The notes under the pieces were generated by a model. That model did not search any database and was not told the origin of the DNA. It was given only the letters and a program-made list of their open reading frames with translations. Source: Acidobacteria bacterium Mor1 (lineage in GTDB: Bacteria > Acidobacteriota > Polarisedimenticolia > Polarisedimenticolales > Polarisedimenticolaceae). Taken from it: DNA of 64,000 bases. Positions 17,460 to 25,306 of this stretch are shown here, one piece after another (position 1 is the first letter of the stretch; the number at the start of each line of letters is the position of its first letter). Both the position numbers and the translations under genes were made by a program. The DNA is taken from positions 1,579,528 to 1,643,527 of the forward strand of contig CP011806.1 of the NCBI GenBank assembly GCA_001664505.1. The letters are read 5' to 3'.

Positions 17460-18287
17460 CTAGCTGTTTTCGCGGAACAGGTGGACATCCCGCTGCGGGA
17501 ACGGAATGGTCACGCCGGCCTGGTCCAGGCCTTCCTTGATCTTCTGGTACATATCGAAGCGCAGATCCCAGTAATGCTCCGGCTTGCAGTAGGGGCCGAC
17601 CAGCAGATCCACCGAGGAATCGCCGAGGCCGGAGACCGCGATCAGCGGCGCCGGGTCCTGCAGCACCCGGTCGTCGGCCTTGAGCACGTCGGAGATCACC
17701 TGACGGGCCTTGTTGATGTCGTCGCCGTAGGAGATGCCGATGGCGAGATCGTTGCGCCGGTTGGGATGATCGGTGTAGTTGCGGATCTTGGCGCCCCAGA
17801 TCGCGGCGTTGGGCAGCACGATGGTGACGTTGTCCAGGGTCAGCAGGGTCGAGGCGAAGACGCCGACCTGCCGCACCTCACCTTCGTCTCCACCGGCCTC
17901 GACGTAGTCGCCGACCCGGAACGGGCGGAAGAACAGCAGCATCACGCCGGCGGCGAAGTTCGAGAGGGTGCCCTGCAGCGCGAGGCCGACGGCCAGGCCG
18001 GCGGCACCGAGGACCGCGATGAACGACGTGGTCGGAATGCCGAACAGGCCCAGGACGGCGATGCCGACGAAGGCCAGAACCATGTAGTAGACCAGGTTGG
18101 ACAGGAACGGGATCAGCGTCTCGTCCATCTTGGCCCGGCGCAGCATGCCCCTCACCGAGCTGCGAACGATCTTCGCGATCACCAGGCCGAGAATCAGGAC
18201 GACGATCGCCCCGACCACCTGGAGCCCCCAGGTCGACACCAGCTCGGTCATCTGCTGGGTCAGTTTCGACAAATCAAAATCCGACAT
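17460..18287 (-). CDS. mscS: Small-conductance mechanosensitive channel
   Basis: This 275-residue inner-membrane channel releases solutes on osmotic downshock. Three N-terminal helices (about 20-45, 62-85, 90-125) precede the pore-lining helix, whose Ala/Gly-rich face is AVLGAAGLAVGLALQGTLSNFAAG. The beta domain begins at FRPFRVGDYVE, and the cytoplasmic alpha/beta domain follows. The length is close to E. coli MscS (286). A strong terminator follows. A short hairpin (GCACCC 18315-18320 with GGGTGC 18325-18330) lies in its leader. Confidence 0.95.
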   Translation of the reverse strand: MSDFDLSKLTQQMTELVSTWGLQVVGAIVVLILGLVIAKIVRSSVRGMLRRAKMDETLIPFLSNLVYYMVLAFVGIAVLGLFGIPTTSFIAVLGAAGLAVGLALQGTLSNFAAGVMLLFFRPFRVGDYVEAGGDEGEVRQVGVFASTLLTLDNVTIVLPNAAIWGAKIRNYTDHPNRRNDLAIGISYGDDINKARQVISDVLKADDRVLQDPAPLIAVSGLGDSSVDLLVGPYCKPEHYWDLRFDMYQKIKEGLDQAGVTIPFPQRDVHLFRENS

Positions 18288-18499
18288 CGTCTCCTCCGTG
18301 TTTCCTTACGTCACGCACCCACCGGGGTGCCGGCGACGCAAGTATGGACCGCCCGAGGCCCCGGAAGTCACACGGATCGCCAGGATCGTCAGGGTCGTGA
18401 GAGACTGACCGGCCAGGGAACCGGGAAGCACCCTCCGGCGTTCCACCGGATGCTCGCGCCGGAAGCGTGGGCCAGCCCCCGTTCGCCTGAGGAGAGGCC

Positions 18500-19498
18500 T
18501 TGACCGAATCGAATCCCAACTACTCCGGCTCCGCCCGGATCTCGGTGCTGGATCCGCTGTCCCAGGCCCTGGACTGGACCGTGCGGGTGCTCTTCGGGCC
18601 GATCGACCCGGTCAAATGGCTGACCCTGGGCTTCTGCGCCTGGCTGGCCTGGCTGGGCCGTGGCGGCGGCTTCAGCACGGGCACTCGCTACACCCGAGAC
18701 GATGGTGACTGGAGCTTCGCCCGCGGATGGGACAGCTTCATGTCCGAGTACGGAGTCCTGTTCGTCACCTTCATCGCGATCATCGTCTTCATCGCGGTGT
18801 GCGTCTCCATTCTGCTGCTGTACCTCTCGAGCCGCGGCATGTTCATGTTCATCGACGGCGTGCGACACAACCGCGGGGATGTCGTCGCCCCCTGGCGCCG
18901 TTTCGGCTCTGCGGCCCTGTCCCTGTTTCTGTTCCGCCTCTGCATCGTCCTGGCAGGGGTCGCTCTCTTCAGCGCGCTGGGCATGACCCTCCTGCTCGGC
19001 GGGGTGGGAGCCTCCGCCCTGGGCGCCGAGGACCCCGAACCGGCCTGGCTGATGCTGCTGGTCCTGTGGCTCCCGGTGGTGCTGATCGCCGCGGTTGTCT
19101 GGCTGGTGTTGTCCGTGGTGATCAACGACTTCGTCGCGCCGCTGATGTGGCTTCGGAACTGCCGGGCGCTCGAGGCCTGGGGAGCGCTGCTCGGGCTGGT
19201 ACGGATTGCACCGGGGAGCTTCCTGCTCTACCTGCTGCTGAAGATGTTCATCTTCGTCGCGCTGACCCTGATCGGCTGCATGCTGGTCTGCGTGACCTGC
19301 TGCATCGCCGCCCTCCCCTACATCGGAACGGTGCTGATGCTGCCGCTGTTCGTCTTCCGCCGGGCGTACTCGCTGTACTTCCTCAGCCAGTTCGGCGGGG
19401 ACCTTGCGGAACTGGCGCCGCGGGAAGACCTCCCCGCGCCTCCCCCTCCGGCACCTCCCGCAGCCGGTGGACCGGGTGCGGCGGAGGCGACCGCGTGA
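18500..19498 (+). CDS. Multi-pass membrane protein, DUF7544-like
   Basis: The 332-residue protein starts at TTG with GGAGAGG seven bases upstream. It has about six hydrophobic segments (near 45-55, 88-112, 138-165, 180-208, 240-275, 278-300) and a Pro/Ala-rich C-terminal tail. SARISVLDPLSQALDWTVRVLFGPIDPVKWLTLG at the N-terminus recalls glycerophosphodiester-phosphodiesterase-type membrane domains and DUF7544 proteins. No catalytic motif is visible and no function is assigned. Its stop overlaps the GTG of the next gene by four bases, so the two are coupled. Confidence 0.65.
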   Translation: MTESNPNYSGSARISVLDPLSQALDWTVRVLFGPIDPVKWLTLGFCAWLAWLGRGGGFSTGTRYTRDDGDWSFARGWDSFMSEYGVLFVTFIAIIVFIAVCVSILLLYLSSRGMFMFIDGVRHNRGDVVAPWRRFGSAALSLFLFRLCIVLAGVALFSALGMTLLLGGVGASALGAEDPEPAWLMLLVLWLPVVLIAAVVWLVLSVVINDFVAPLMWLRNCRALEAWGALLGLVRIAPGSFLLYLLLKMFIFVALTLIGCMLVCVTCCIAALPYIGTVLMLPLFVFRRAYSLYFLSQFGGDLAELAPREDLPAPPPPAPPAAGGPGAAEATA

Positions 19499-19908
19499 AG
19501 CTGGTCCGCCGCCGGCCCGGCGAAGCGACCACCGGGTTCCTGATGGCTCTGGGCGTCGCGGTGGTTGTCGCCGCGGTGGGCGCGACGGCGTGGGTCGCTC
19601 TCGGACTACCGCTCCCCGGCTGCCGTTTTCGCGAGGCCACCGGGATTCCCTGTGCCGGTTGTGGGACCACGCGGATGTTCCGGGCGCTGGGAAGCGGCGA
19701 GTTGGGTGCGGCGTTGCGCCTCAACCCGCTGGCCTTCAGCGTGCTCAGCGGCGGCATCGGGCTGGCGCTGATCGAAGGCCTCCGCCGCATCGTCGGGCAC
19801 CCGGGGTGGCGGCTGGTCTGGCACCGGCTGGACTGGATCTGGATCGCCATCGGCGTCTTCGGCCTGCTGGGAGCCAACTGGGCGTACCTGATCCGCGCGG
19901 GGATCTAG
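19495..19908 (+). CDS. DUF2752 small membrane protein
   Basis: The GTG at 19495 overlaps the previous stop (GTGA) and gives 137 residues. CRFREATGIPCAGCGTTR (residues about 42-59) matches the DUF2752 signature CxFxxxTGxPCPGCGxTR, with Cys residues that could bind metal or form disulfides. Three hydrophobic segments are visible. Function is unknown. Coupling to the membrane protein upstream is typical of this family, whose members often sit beside other membrane proteins. Confidence 0.8.
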   Translation: MKLVRRRPGEATTGFLMALGVAVVVAAVGATAWVALGLPLPGCRFREATGIPCAGCGTTRMFRALGSGELGAALRLNPLAFSVLSGGIGLALIEGLRRIVGHPGWRLVWHRLDWIWIAIGVFGLLGANWAYLIRAGI

Positions 19909-20021
19909 CGGCACCAGACCGACTTCGGCTCGCACCTCGACCATTACAGGCACCCTGTAGTCCGCAAGACGCCGTATGATACGGGCAGCCTGATCACCAT
20001 CGTGAACGGCATCACGACGCT

Positions 20022-20084
20022 ATGAACGCGCTGAAGGACTACGTACGGGAACAGCTCTGCGATGAGGGCGACGAGGACGAGTAG
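20022..20084 (+). CDS. Possible 20-residue micro-ORF, acidic C-terminus
   Basis: ATG at 20022 encodes MNALKDYVREQLCDEGDEDE and stops at 20082-20084. The 207-base spacer around it holds nothing else recognisable. It could be a leader peptide, the remnant of a longer gene lost at the island edge, or chance. No clear ribosome site is visible. Confidence 0.2.
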   Translation: MNALKDYVREQLCDEGDEDE

Positions 20085-20115
20085 TCCCTGAGCGACCAGA
20101 GCCCACGGGAGCGCT

Positions 20116-20772
20116 ATGGGTCACACAATGCACAAGTTCCCTCGAACACTGGTGTGGGTCGGCCTCACGGCAACCGCCATGACCTGCGCGCTGGGAACAG
20201 CCGTCGACGGTGCAAGTTCCAACGACCCATGGCACGTGCCAGTACCACGGTCCGCCGACCTGCGGGTGTTGCCCCGTCATGAGATCCACGCCTCGCGCAT
20301 CCTTGCCGTGCTGCCGGCGCAGCGAAAGGAGGCCATCGCCCTCCTGAAGGCATCACCGTTTGTTCTGATCGACCGAGACACCGCTGCACGCCTGCTCGAG
20401 CGTCCTGAGCTGAGCGCGGACGCGCAGCTGTACGAGGCGGCCGCAAGGGCAACCGAACGCGCCGACCGGCTTCAGCGCATAGCCCTGACCAAGGCCGGCG
20501 AAGAGCAAGAAAAATGGTTGCGGCGCGAGGACGAAGAGAGACGCACCGTCGAGCGTGCCCTCACCCTGCGCGGCAGGCTCGAGCCCTACCTCGCCCGAGC
20601 GGTTGCGTACCGGCGCTATGGGATTCACGGGGCCTACTGGCTGGGCGACGACCTCGTCATCGGCAACAGCGCGCTCGGAGGCACCCTCGGCGAAACCCTG
20701 CGCGATCCGGTTGTGATCTTCCTGGAACGAGAGCCCCGCCGGCTCTACACTGAGGCCAGCCTCGCCGAGTAG
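20116..20772 (+). CDS. Secreted protein of unknown function
   Basis: The 218-residue protein has a signal peptide (hydrophobic to about residue 30) and a predicted helical, charged middle (about 100-160, rich in Glu, Arg and Ala, coiled-coil-like). The C-terminal part contains GIHGAYWLGDDLVIGNSALGG. I do not recognise the family. The ATG at 20116 has GGGAG four bases upstream; ATG 20128 is an alternative. It is the first substantial gene of the accessory block. Confidence 0.6.
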   Translation: MGHTMHKFPRTLVWVGLTATAMTCALGTAVDGASSNDPWHVPVPRSADLRVLPRHEIHASRILAVLPAQRKEAIALLKASPFVLIDRDTAARLLERPELSADAQLYEAAARATERADRLQRIALTKAGEEQEKWLRREDEERRTVERALTLRGRLEPYLARAVAYRRYGIHGAYWLGDDLVIGNSALGGTLGETLRDPVVIFLEREPRRLYTEASLAE

Positions 20773-20894
20773 GGAACTTCTAGGCCCTATCTATCCACTC
20801 AGGGGACCCAGGTTGAACACATCCGAGACGATCAGCCTTGTAAAGCGCTGGCCTGAGTCCAGGCTGCCGTGACAACGAAAGAACAACCCTACGC

Positions 20895-21416
20895 ATGACC
20901 CGCAGCGGCTCCTGTCAAGGCTACGAATGGGCCGTACTGCAAACCGAGCCTCCTGATTGGGCGACGATAGCCCGCGATCAACACATCGGACTTCACTGCG
21001 TAGTCACTTCCTTTGACAGTGGACCACTCCGACCGGACAGGGACGAGACCGCAGCAGGGTGGCGATCCGTGGGCGAACTCATGATCAGCCCGCCGCTCAC
21101 CAGGTCGATCGAACTCCCTTTCGAGCAGTACGACGAGTGGTACTTCGTCGATTCTGCAGAGTTCCCGATCCCCGCGCCGGAGGTCTTCGTCAACTACATC
21201 GGCTTCAGCCTCGTACCGGCTCGAGATATCCACCGCCGTGAGCACCTTGCTCGAGAACGTAGCCAACGGGACGCGCTGGAGCAGATGCAGGGTCGGTTCT
21301 GGGATCAACTCGCTCGCATCTCCCCGGTCACCTACGTTGCGTCCGGTGAGCTGTTCTTCATCGCAACCCGCGACAACGGGTTGATGGGCGCTGTTTGTGG
21401 AAGCTCGAAGCCATGA
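20895..21416 (+). CDS. Hypothetical protein, immunity-like
   Basis: The 173-residue soluble protein has no signal peptide or membrane segment. The pattern AAGWRSVGELMISPPL, then LPFEQYDEWYFV, recalls small cytosolic proteins scattered in Actinobacteria and Myxobacteria that I believe are unclassified. A compact acidic-aromatic fold and its company of immunity-like genes suggest an immunity protein, which is inference. There is no clear ribosome site. Between it and the previous gene is a 122-base spacer with a small inverted repeat (GCCTG at 20851-20855, CAGGC at 20860-20864). Confidence 0.55.
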   Translation: MTRSGSCQGYEWAVLQTEPPDWATIARDQHIGLHCVVTSFDSGPLRPDRDETAAGWRSVGELMISPPLTRSIELPFEQYDEWYFVDSAEFPIPAPEVFVNYIGFSLVPARDIHRREHLARERSQRDALEQMQGRFWDQLARISPVTYVASGELFFIATRDNGLMGAVCGSSKP

Positions 21417-21504
21417 AAGCCCCGCACGGGCCCACGGATCTGACCAGCCGAGCCGGCGTTCCCAGTTGACAACCCGCCGACTACCCGATTCAGACTGCTC
21501 GCCG

Positions 21505-21510
21505 TATAAT
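21505..21510 (+). promoter_or_regulatory. -10 element TATAAT of the antitoxin-like/macrodomain operon
   Basis: A perfect TATAAT lies 26 bases before the GTG of the small antitoxin-like gene, and AGGAG lies between them. A TTGACA at 21469-21474 is too far away (33 bases) to be its -35 box. It probably drives the four downstream genes, which are tightly spaced. Confidence 0.55.
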
Positions 21511-21536
21511 TTCTCAGGTCCCAACGAGGAGCTACT

Positions 21537-21764
21537 GTGCAAACGAAGCAGACCGTGCAGGAGTTGCTGGATCGACTCCCCGACGATTGCACCATCGACG
21601 AGGTGCTCTACCACCTCTACGTTCTCAGGTCCGTCCAGCAAGGACGGCTAGAGATCGAGGCGGGCAACGGCATCCCCCACGCCCAGGTCGTCGAGGAGCT
21701 CCGTCGCGAATGGCTGACGCCCGGCGGAAAAGGAGGCCGAAACGAATCGCGTTCTCCTGATTAG
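21537..21764 (+). CDS. Small antitoxin-like protein
   Basis: The 75-residue protein starts at GTG with AGGAG seven bases upstream. VQELLDRLPDDCTIDEVLYHLYVLRSVQQG resembles the helical N-terminal part of short ParD/RelB-type antitoxin-like proteins (LLDxLPxDxTxDDVxYHLYV...). IPHAQVVEELRREW forms the toxin-contact-like tail. In most relatives a RelE/ParE toxin follows; here a macrodomain gene follows after eight bases. The assignment rests on pattern recognition alone. Confidence 0.6.
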   Translation: MQTKQTVQELLDRLPDDCTIDEVLYHLYVLRSVQQGRLEIEAGNGIPHAQVVEELRREWLTPGGKGGRNESRSPD

Positions 21765-21772
21765 GCTAGAAG

Positions 21773-22312
21773 GTGACTGACAAACAGCTTCTCGAACGAC
21801 TGAACCTGCTCCAGGGGGATATCACGACGCTTGGCGTCGATGCCGTGGTCAACGCGGCCAACTCCGCATTGAGTGGTGGCGGCGGAGTGGATGGTGCCAT
21901 TCACAGAGCGGCGGGACCGCAACTTCTCGACGCCTGTCGAACCCTTGGTCGCTGCCCTCCCGGAGAGGCTGTCGTAACCGATGGCTTCCAACTACCTGCC
22001 CGCTGGGTGATCCACTCGGTCGGGCCGGTCTGGTATGGCGGCTCCCGCAATGAAACGGGACTACTGTTCCGCACCTATTCCTCGGCGATGGCGCGGGCCA
22101 GAGAGATCGAGGCCAGGAGCATCGCGTTCCCCGCCATCAGCTGTGGTGCGTATCGCTTCCCCGTCTCACTCGCCGCCGAGATCGCCCTTGCCGCGTTGAT
22201 CGAGGAGCTCCGAAATCATCCCGTTCCCGAGTCGATCACGCTATGCAACTACAACCCGGCCGTCCACCGCGCATACCAGAAGGCGCTCGCGGCACACCAG
22301 GAATCCAAGTAG
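21773..22312 (+). CDS. Macrodomain O-acetyl-ADP-ribose deacetylase / ADP-ribosyl hydrolase
   Basis: The 179-residue single macrodomain is of the YmdB/TARG type. It is expected to remove ADP-ribose from proteins or nucleic acids, or to deacetylate O-acetyl-ADP-ribose, in the cytosol. GDITTL (15-20), VVNAANSAL (25-33), the Gly-rich loop GGGGVDGAIHRAAG (35-48) and ISCGAYRFP near residue 122 are all present, so the binding pocket and catalytic Asn/Asp are intact. The GTG start lies eight bases after the antitoxin-like gene, and the stop is immediately followed by the ATG of the next gene. It may antagonise an ADP-ribosylating toxin; none is in the window. Confidence 0.9.
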   Translation: MTDKQLLERLNLLQGDITTLGVDAVVNAANSALSGGGGVDGAIHRAAGPQLLDACRTLGRCPPGEAVVTDGFQLPARWVIHSVGPVWYGGSRNETGLLFRTYSSAMARAREIEARSIAFPAISCGAYRFPVSLAAEIALAALIEELRNHPVPESITLCNYNPAVHRAYQKALAAHQESK

Positions 22313-23107
22313 ATGCTCCCCCTCGATTCACACCGCTGGGGTGAGCTCCGACATGCGTACGGAGGAGCCTCCGACGCGCCGGACATGATTCGCCGGCTAG
22401 TCCAGGCATCGTCCGACGAAGCGTGGGACGAGCTTTTTGGTTACCTGCTCCACCAGGGCGACACCTACACGGCGACCTACGCTGCCGTTCCTCATCTACT
22501 CCAAGCCGCGCGCGAACAGTCGGCAGGCAAACAGGTCCTGTACTGGTCCTTCGTTGGCGGCGTGGCAGTACATGAAGCGCCTACGGAGCTTGCCGCTGAC
22601 ATCCGCACGGCTTACCACCAAGCGCTCGAGGTTGGCCGGGAGTCGCTCCGGCAACTGCTCGAGAGCCATCGCTTCCCGACAATCGAGGCCTTCTATCTGC
22701 TCGAAGCGGCCGCGGCACTTCACGGCCGTAGGGAGATCGCCTGGGCCCTCGGGGGGCTCGCGAACGAGGAGATCGAGTTGGAGTGCCCGTCCTGTGCCGT
22801 GGGGCTCTCTATCGGACCGGACCGAACGGGCCTGAGATACCGAGTCCGGGGGTTGGACATCGCTGGCGCGCCAAGCGTTCCACCAACTCGCATCGAAGTC
22901 GCTCCGACGCACATCGCGCCGACAAAGAGTGCATGCAGTGACTACCGCTGGCTGTTTGGCCTGGCATCTAGCCAGGGCGATGCGAGAGTTCTCCACGGGG
23001 TCCGCGCGCTGTTTGGCAAGGGACCATGCCCTCACTGCAATGCAGCGATCGACATCAATAAAGCGATCGACGAGCCGAGAACGAGAGGTACGAGACTTGA
23101 GCGATGA
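22313..23107 (+). CDS. Immunity-like protein with CPSC and CPHC motifs
   Basis: The 264-residue cytosolic protein starts directly after the macrodomain stop. Its N-terminus LPLDSHRWGELRHAYGGASDAPDMIRRL and HQGDTYTATYAAVPHLL match a helical repeat-like family often found near polymorphic-toxin immunity genes and in clusters of orphan immunity proteins. CPSC (about residues 163-166) and CPHC (about 243-246) could form one four-Cys zinc site, perhaps closing the fold. No enzyme motif is visible. It overlaps the next gene by 11 bases. Confidence 0.6.
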   Translation: MLPLDSHRWGELRHAYGGASDAPDMIRRLVQASSDEAWDELFGYLLHQGDTYTATYAAVPHLLQAAREQSAGKQVLYWSFVGGVAVHEAPTELAADIRTAYHQALEVGRESLRQLLESHRFPTIEAFYLLEAAAALHGRREIAWALGGLANEEIELECPSCAVGLSIGPDRTGLRYRVRGLDIAGAPSVPPTRIEVAPTHIAPTKSACSDYRWLFGLASSQGDARVLHGVRALFGKGPCPHCNAAIDINKAIDEPRTRGTRLER

Positions 23108-23681
23108 AGGGCACCCCAGCAGCGCTTCCGGGCCGGAGAGCACCTTCGATCTCCTCGACCGGGTCCGCGCGCGGCCGCACATGTTCGTTCGACAGGGGCG
23201 ATTGGAGGAACTCGAGGCAATGCTCTGGGGGTTCGAGTATGCATTGCTTACACGTGGAATCGTTAACCCCTTGCCGTCGATGATGCAATCGGGTTTTTCG
23301 CAATGGCTGCGACTCAAGTACCGCTGGAGCCTCTCTGCAGGTTGGGCCTACGCAATCCAAGCCCATGCAGCACCAGGACAGTCATCTATCGACTTGTTCT
23401 TCGAGCTCTTCGCCCAGTATCGTGAGCTCAGCAAGACCGTCGAGCTTGAGCTTACCCTCTCTCCCCACCACCAACCCTCTGACGAGATGGACCGCCCGGA
23501 AAAGGTCCAGGTCCTGCGCTATCGACCTGAGCCACTACACATAATCCGTCTGTTCTATCCGCACCGAATCGAAGAGACGTGCGTCAGCGGACCAAATGCG
23601 GAAGAGGCAACGAAACTGCGCGACGCAATCGATTGGCTCACCAGGCGGCTCGGCATCCAAGAACAGGATTTCGAGGACTAG
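23097..23681 (+). CDS. Immunity-like protein with an RPxMF motif
   Basis: TTG at 23097 with GAGAGG just upstream gives 194 residues, overlapping the previous gene by 11 bases. LLDRVRARPHMFVRQGRLEELEAMLWGFEYAL resembles the RPxMYLG-type N-terminus of small proteins common in immunity clusters. An aromatic-rich middle and an acidic C-terminus follow. Overlap with the preceding gene argues that the two products work together. No signal peptide or membrane helix is present. Function is inferred from context. Confidence 0.6.
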   Translation: MSDEGHPSSASGPESTFDLLDRVRARPHMFVRQGRLEELEAMLWGFEYALLTRGIVNPLPSMMQSGFSQWLRLKYRWSLSAGWAYAIQAHAAPGQSSIDLFFELFAQYRELSKTVELELTLSPHHQPSDEMDRPEKVQVLRYRPEPLHIIRLFYPHRIEETCVSGPNAEEATKLRDAIDWLTRRLGIQEQDFED

Positions 23682-23728
23682 TCAGCGCGCGCTACACACG
23701 CCGGACAGGGGCTGGCGCGCCCATTGGT

Positions 23729-24544
23729 TCAACGCTGACGGACGGCCTTCGCACCGCTGCTCAACCCGTACAGCACCGCCGCGATCAGGATGATCAGCGG
23801 CCCGGTGGGCACGTTAACCTCGGACAGCGCGTACGCCGCGAACAAGCCCGTCGTGCAGCAGAAGGCGCCGATCAACGTCGCCAGCAGCATCATGCCGCCG
23901 ATGTTGCGCGCCCACTGGCGGGCGATCGAGGCAGGGATGGTCAGCAAGGCGATCACCAGGATCACCCCGACCACGCGGATCAGCGTCACCACCGCAAGGG
24001 ACGTCAGTAGGTAGAGGAGCTGACGGATGAAGGTCACCGGCACACCGGCGACCCGGGCGTGATCCTCGTCGAAGGCGACGGCCAGCAACTCCTTGCGGAA
24101 CAGGCCGACGACGCAGACCACGAACACATCCAGCGCGCCGACGAAGGTCAGGTAACCCTCGGGCACGAACAGGATGCTGCCGAACAGGTAGCTCATCAGG
24201 TCCGGGGCGTAGCCCGGCGACAGCGAGATGAACAGCATGCCCAGGGCCATGCCCACCGACCAGACCATGGCGATCAGGGTGTCCACTCCGGTGCGCAGCC
24301 GCTGCTCCAGCACGCCGATACCGAAACCCGAGGCGATGGCAAAGACCGCGGCACCCGCCATCGGCTGCACGCCCATCAGATAGCCGAGCCCGACCCCGCC
24401 GAAGGCCGCGTGGGACAGCCCCCCGGAGATCGACGCCATCCGCTTGACCACCACGTAGGTACCGACCACGCCACAGGCCACACTTGCCAGCAGCCCTGCC
24501 GTCAACGCACGCTGGAAGAACGGGTACTGGAGCGCTTCGAGCAC
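23729..24544 (-). CDS. znuB: Zinc/manganese ABC transporter permease
   Basis: The 271-residue inner-membrane subunit of a cluster A-I metal importer has seven to eight hydrophobic segments. VKRMASISGGLSHAAFGGVGLGYL (about 34-57) is the family hallmark, and the ATPase-coupling loop is near DEDHARVAGVPV. It starts at GTG immediately after the znuC stop and is the last gene of the five-gene operon. It must pair with ZnuC next door, and most plausibly with the ZnuA encoded at 16125-16982. The metal could also be manganese or iron; Zn is favoured by the neighbours. Confidence 0.92.
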   Translation of the reverse strand: MLEALQYPFFQRALTAGLLASVACGVVGTYVVVKRMASISGGLSHAAFGGVGLGYLMGVQPMAGAAVFAIASGFGIGVLEQRLRTGVDTLIAMVWSVGMALGMLFISLSPGYAPDLMSYLFGSILFVPEGYLTFVGALDVFVVCVVGLFRKELLAVAFDEDHARVAGVPVTFIRQLLYLLTSLAVVTLIRVVGVILVIALLTIPASIARQWARNIGGMMLLATLIGAFCCTTGLFAAYALSEVNVPTGPLIILIAAVLYGLSSGAKAVRQR

Positions 24545-25306
24545 CTAGCCCTCCGCCTCGGCCGAGGCGCCATCCCGGGACGTCGAGGGCGCTGCGGCGT
24601 AGCCGTAGACATGCTCCAGCATCTCAGGGGTCACCCCGCCTGCCGGATGGAAGTGCACTCGCCTGTTGAGACACGCGATGCTGTCGACGTACTGCGACAC
24701 CAGCGCCACATCATGGGCCACCAGCACCACGGTCATGGTCTCGCTCAGTTCTTTCAACAGCGGGTAGAGCCGGCCGCCGAAATGCGAATCCAACGCGGCA
24801 TTGGGTTCGTCCAGCATCAGGATCCGGGCGTCCATGGCCAGGGCCCGGGCGATCAGCACCCGCTGGAGCTGGCCTCCCGAGAGCCGGCCGATCTGCCGGT
24901 CGGCGAAGGGAGAAACTTCCATCCGCTCCATGGCCTCGGCGGCCCGGGCACGATCGGCATCATCGTATCGGCGGGTCAGGCCTCGGTTGCCCAGACGGCC
25001 CATCAGCACCACGTCGCACACGGTGATCGGGAAGCTGCGGTCGAAGCTCGATTGCTGAGGCAGGTAGGCCACATCCCCCCGAGCGCGCTCGGGAGGCTCT
25101 CCATAGATCGCAACGGAACCACGGTCCGGCTTCCACAGACCCAACATCACCCGCAGCAGCACACTCTTGCCGCCGCCGTTGGGACCGATGATGCCGAGGA
25201 AACTCCCCTCGGCTACGGTGAAGCTGACCTCCTCGAGTACAGGCGTGCGAGCGATGGAAAGCGAGACGTCGCGGACCTCGATGGCCGGGCGGTCAGCGGC
25301 CGCCAT
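24545..25306 (-). CDS. znuC: Zinc/manganese ABC transporter ATPase
   Basis: The 253-residue ATPase powers ZnuB. Walker A is GPNGGGKSV, the signature is LSGGQLQRV, Walker B with catalytic Glu is ILMLDEPNAALD, and the switch His is in VLVAHDVALV. LPQQSSFDRSFPITVCDVVLMGR is typical of this subfamily. I choose ATG 25306, which has AGGA eight bases upstream; GTG 25321 in frame is an alternative. Either start overlaps the upstream HflK-like gene, implying coupled translation. The C-terminal region has a short tail (HFHPAGG) that could bind metal. Confidence 0.92.
   Translation of the reverse strand: MAAADRPAIEVRDVSLSIARTPVLEEVSFTVAEGSFLGIIGPNGGGKSVLLRVMLGLWKPDRGSVAIYGEPPERARGDVAYLPQQSSFDRSFPITVCDVVLMGRLGNRGLTRRYDDADRARAAEAMERMEVSPFADRQIGRLSGGQLQRVLIARALAMDARILMLDEPNAALDSHFGGRLYPLLKELSETMTVVLVAHDVALVSQYVDSIACLNRRVHFHPAGGVTPEMLEHVYGYAAAPSTSRDGASAEAEG

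Larger units (their letters stand above)
19909..23728. other. Accessory gene block between the two zinc operons
   Basis: This stretch holds six small plus-strand genes with no housekeeping function. Three wider spacers of 120-210 bases occur, and gene types are typical of mobile defence or toxin-immunity cargo (immunity-like proteins, antitoxin-like protein, macrodomain). It sits between minus-strand operons for ZnuA/Zur and ZnuBC. No integrase, transposase, flanking repeat or tRNA edge was found, so transfer is inferred from content only. Confidence 0.5.

Noticed and set aside
20851-20864. Inverted repeat GCCTG/CAGGC as an attachment site or terminator
   Set aside because: Only five base pairs and no T-run or second copy at the other end of the block.
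19909-23728. Integron cassette array
   Set aside because: Spacers contain GTT and AAC fragments but no repeated attC-like fold, and no integrase is present.
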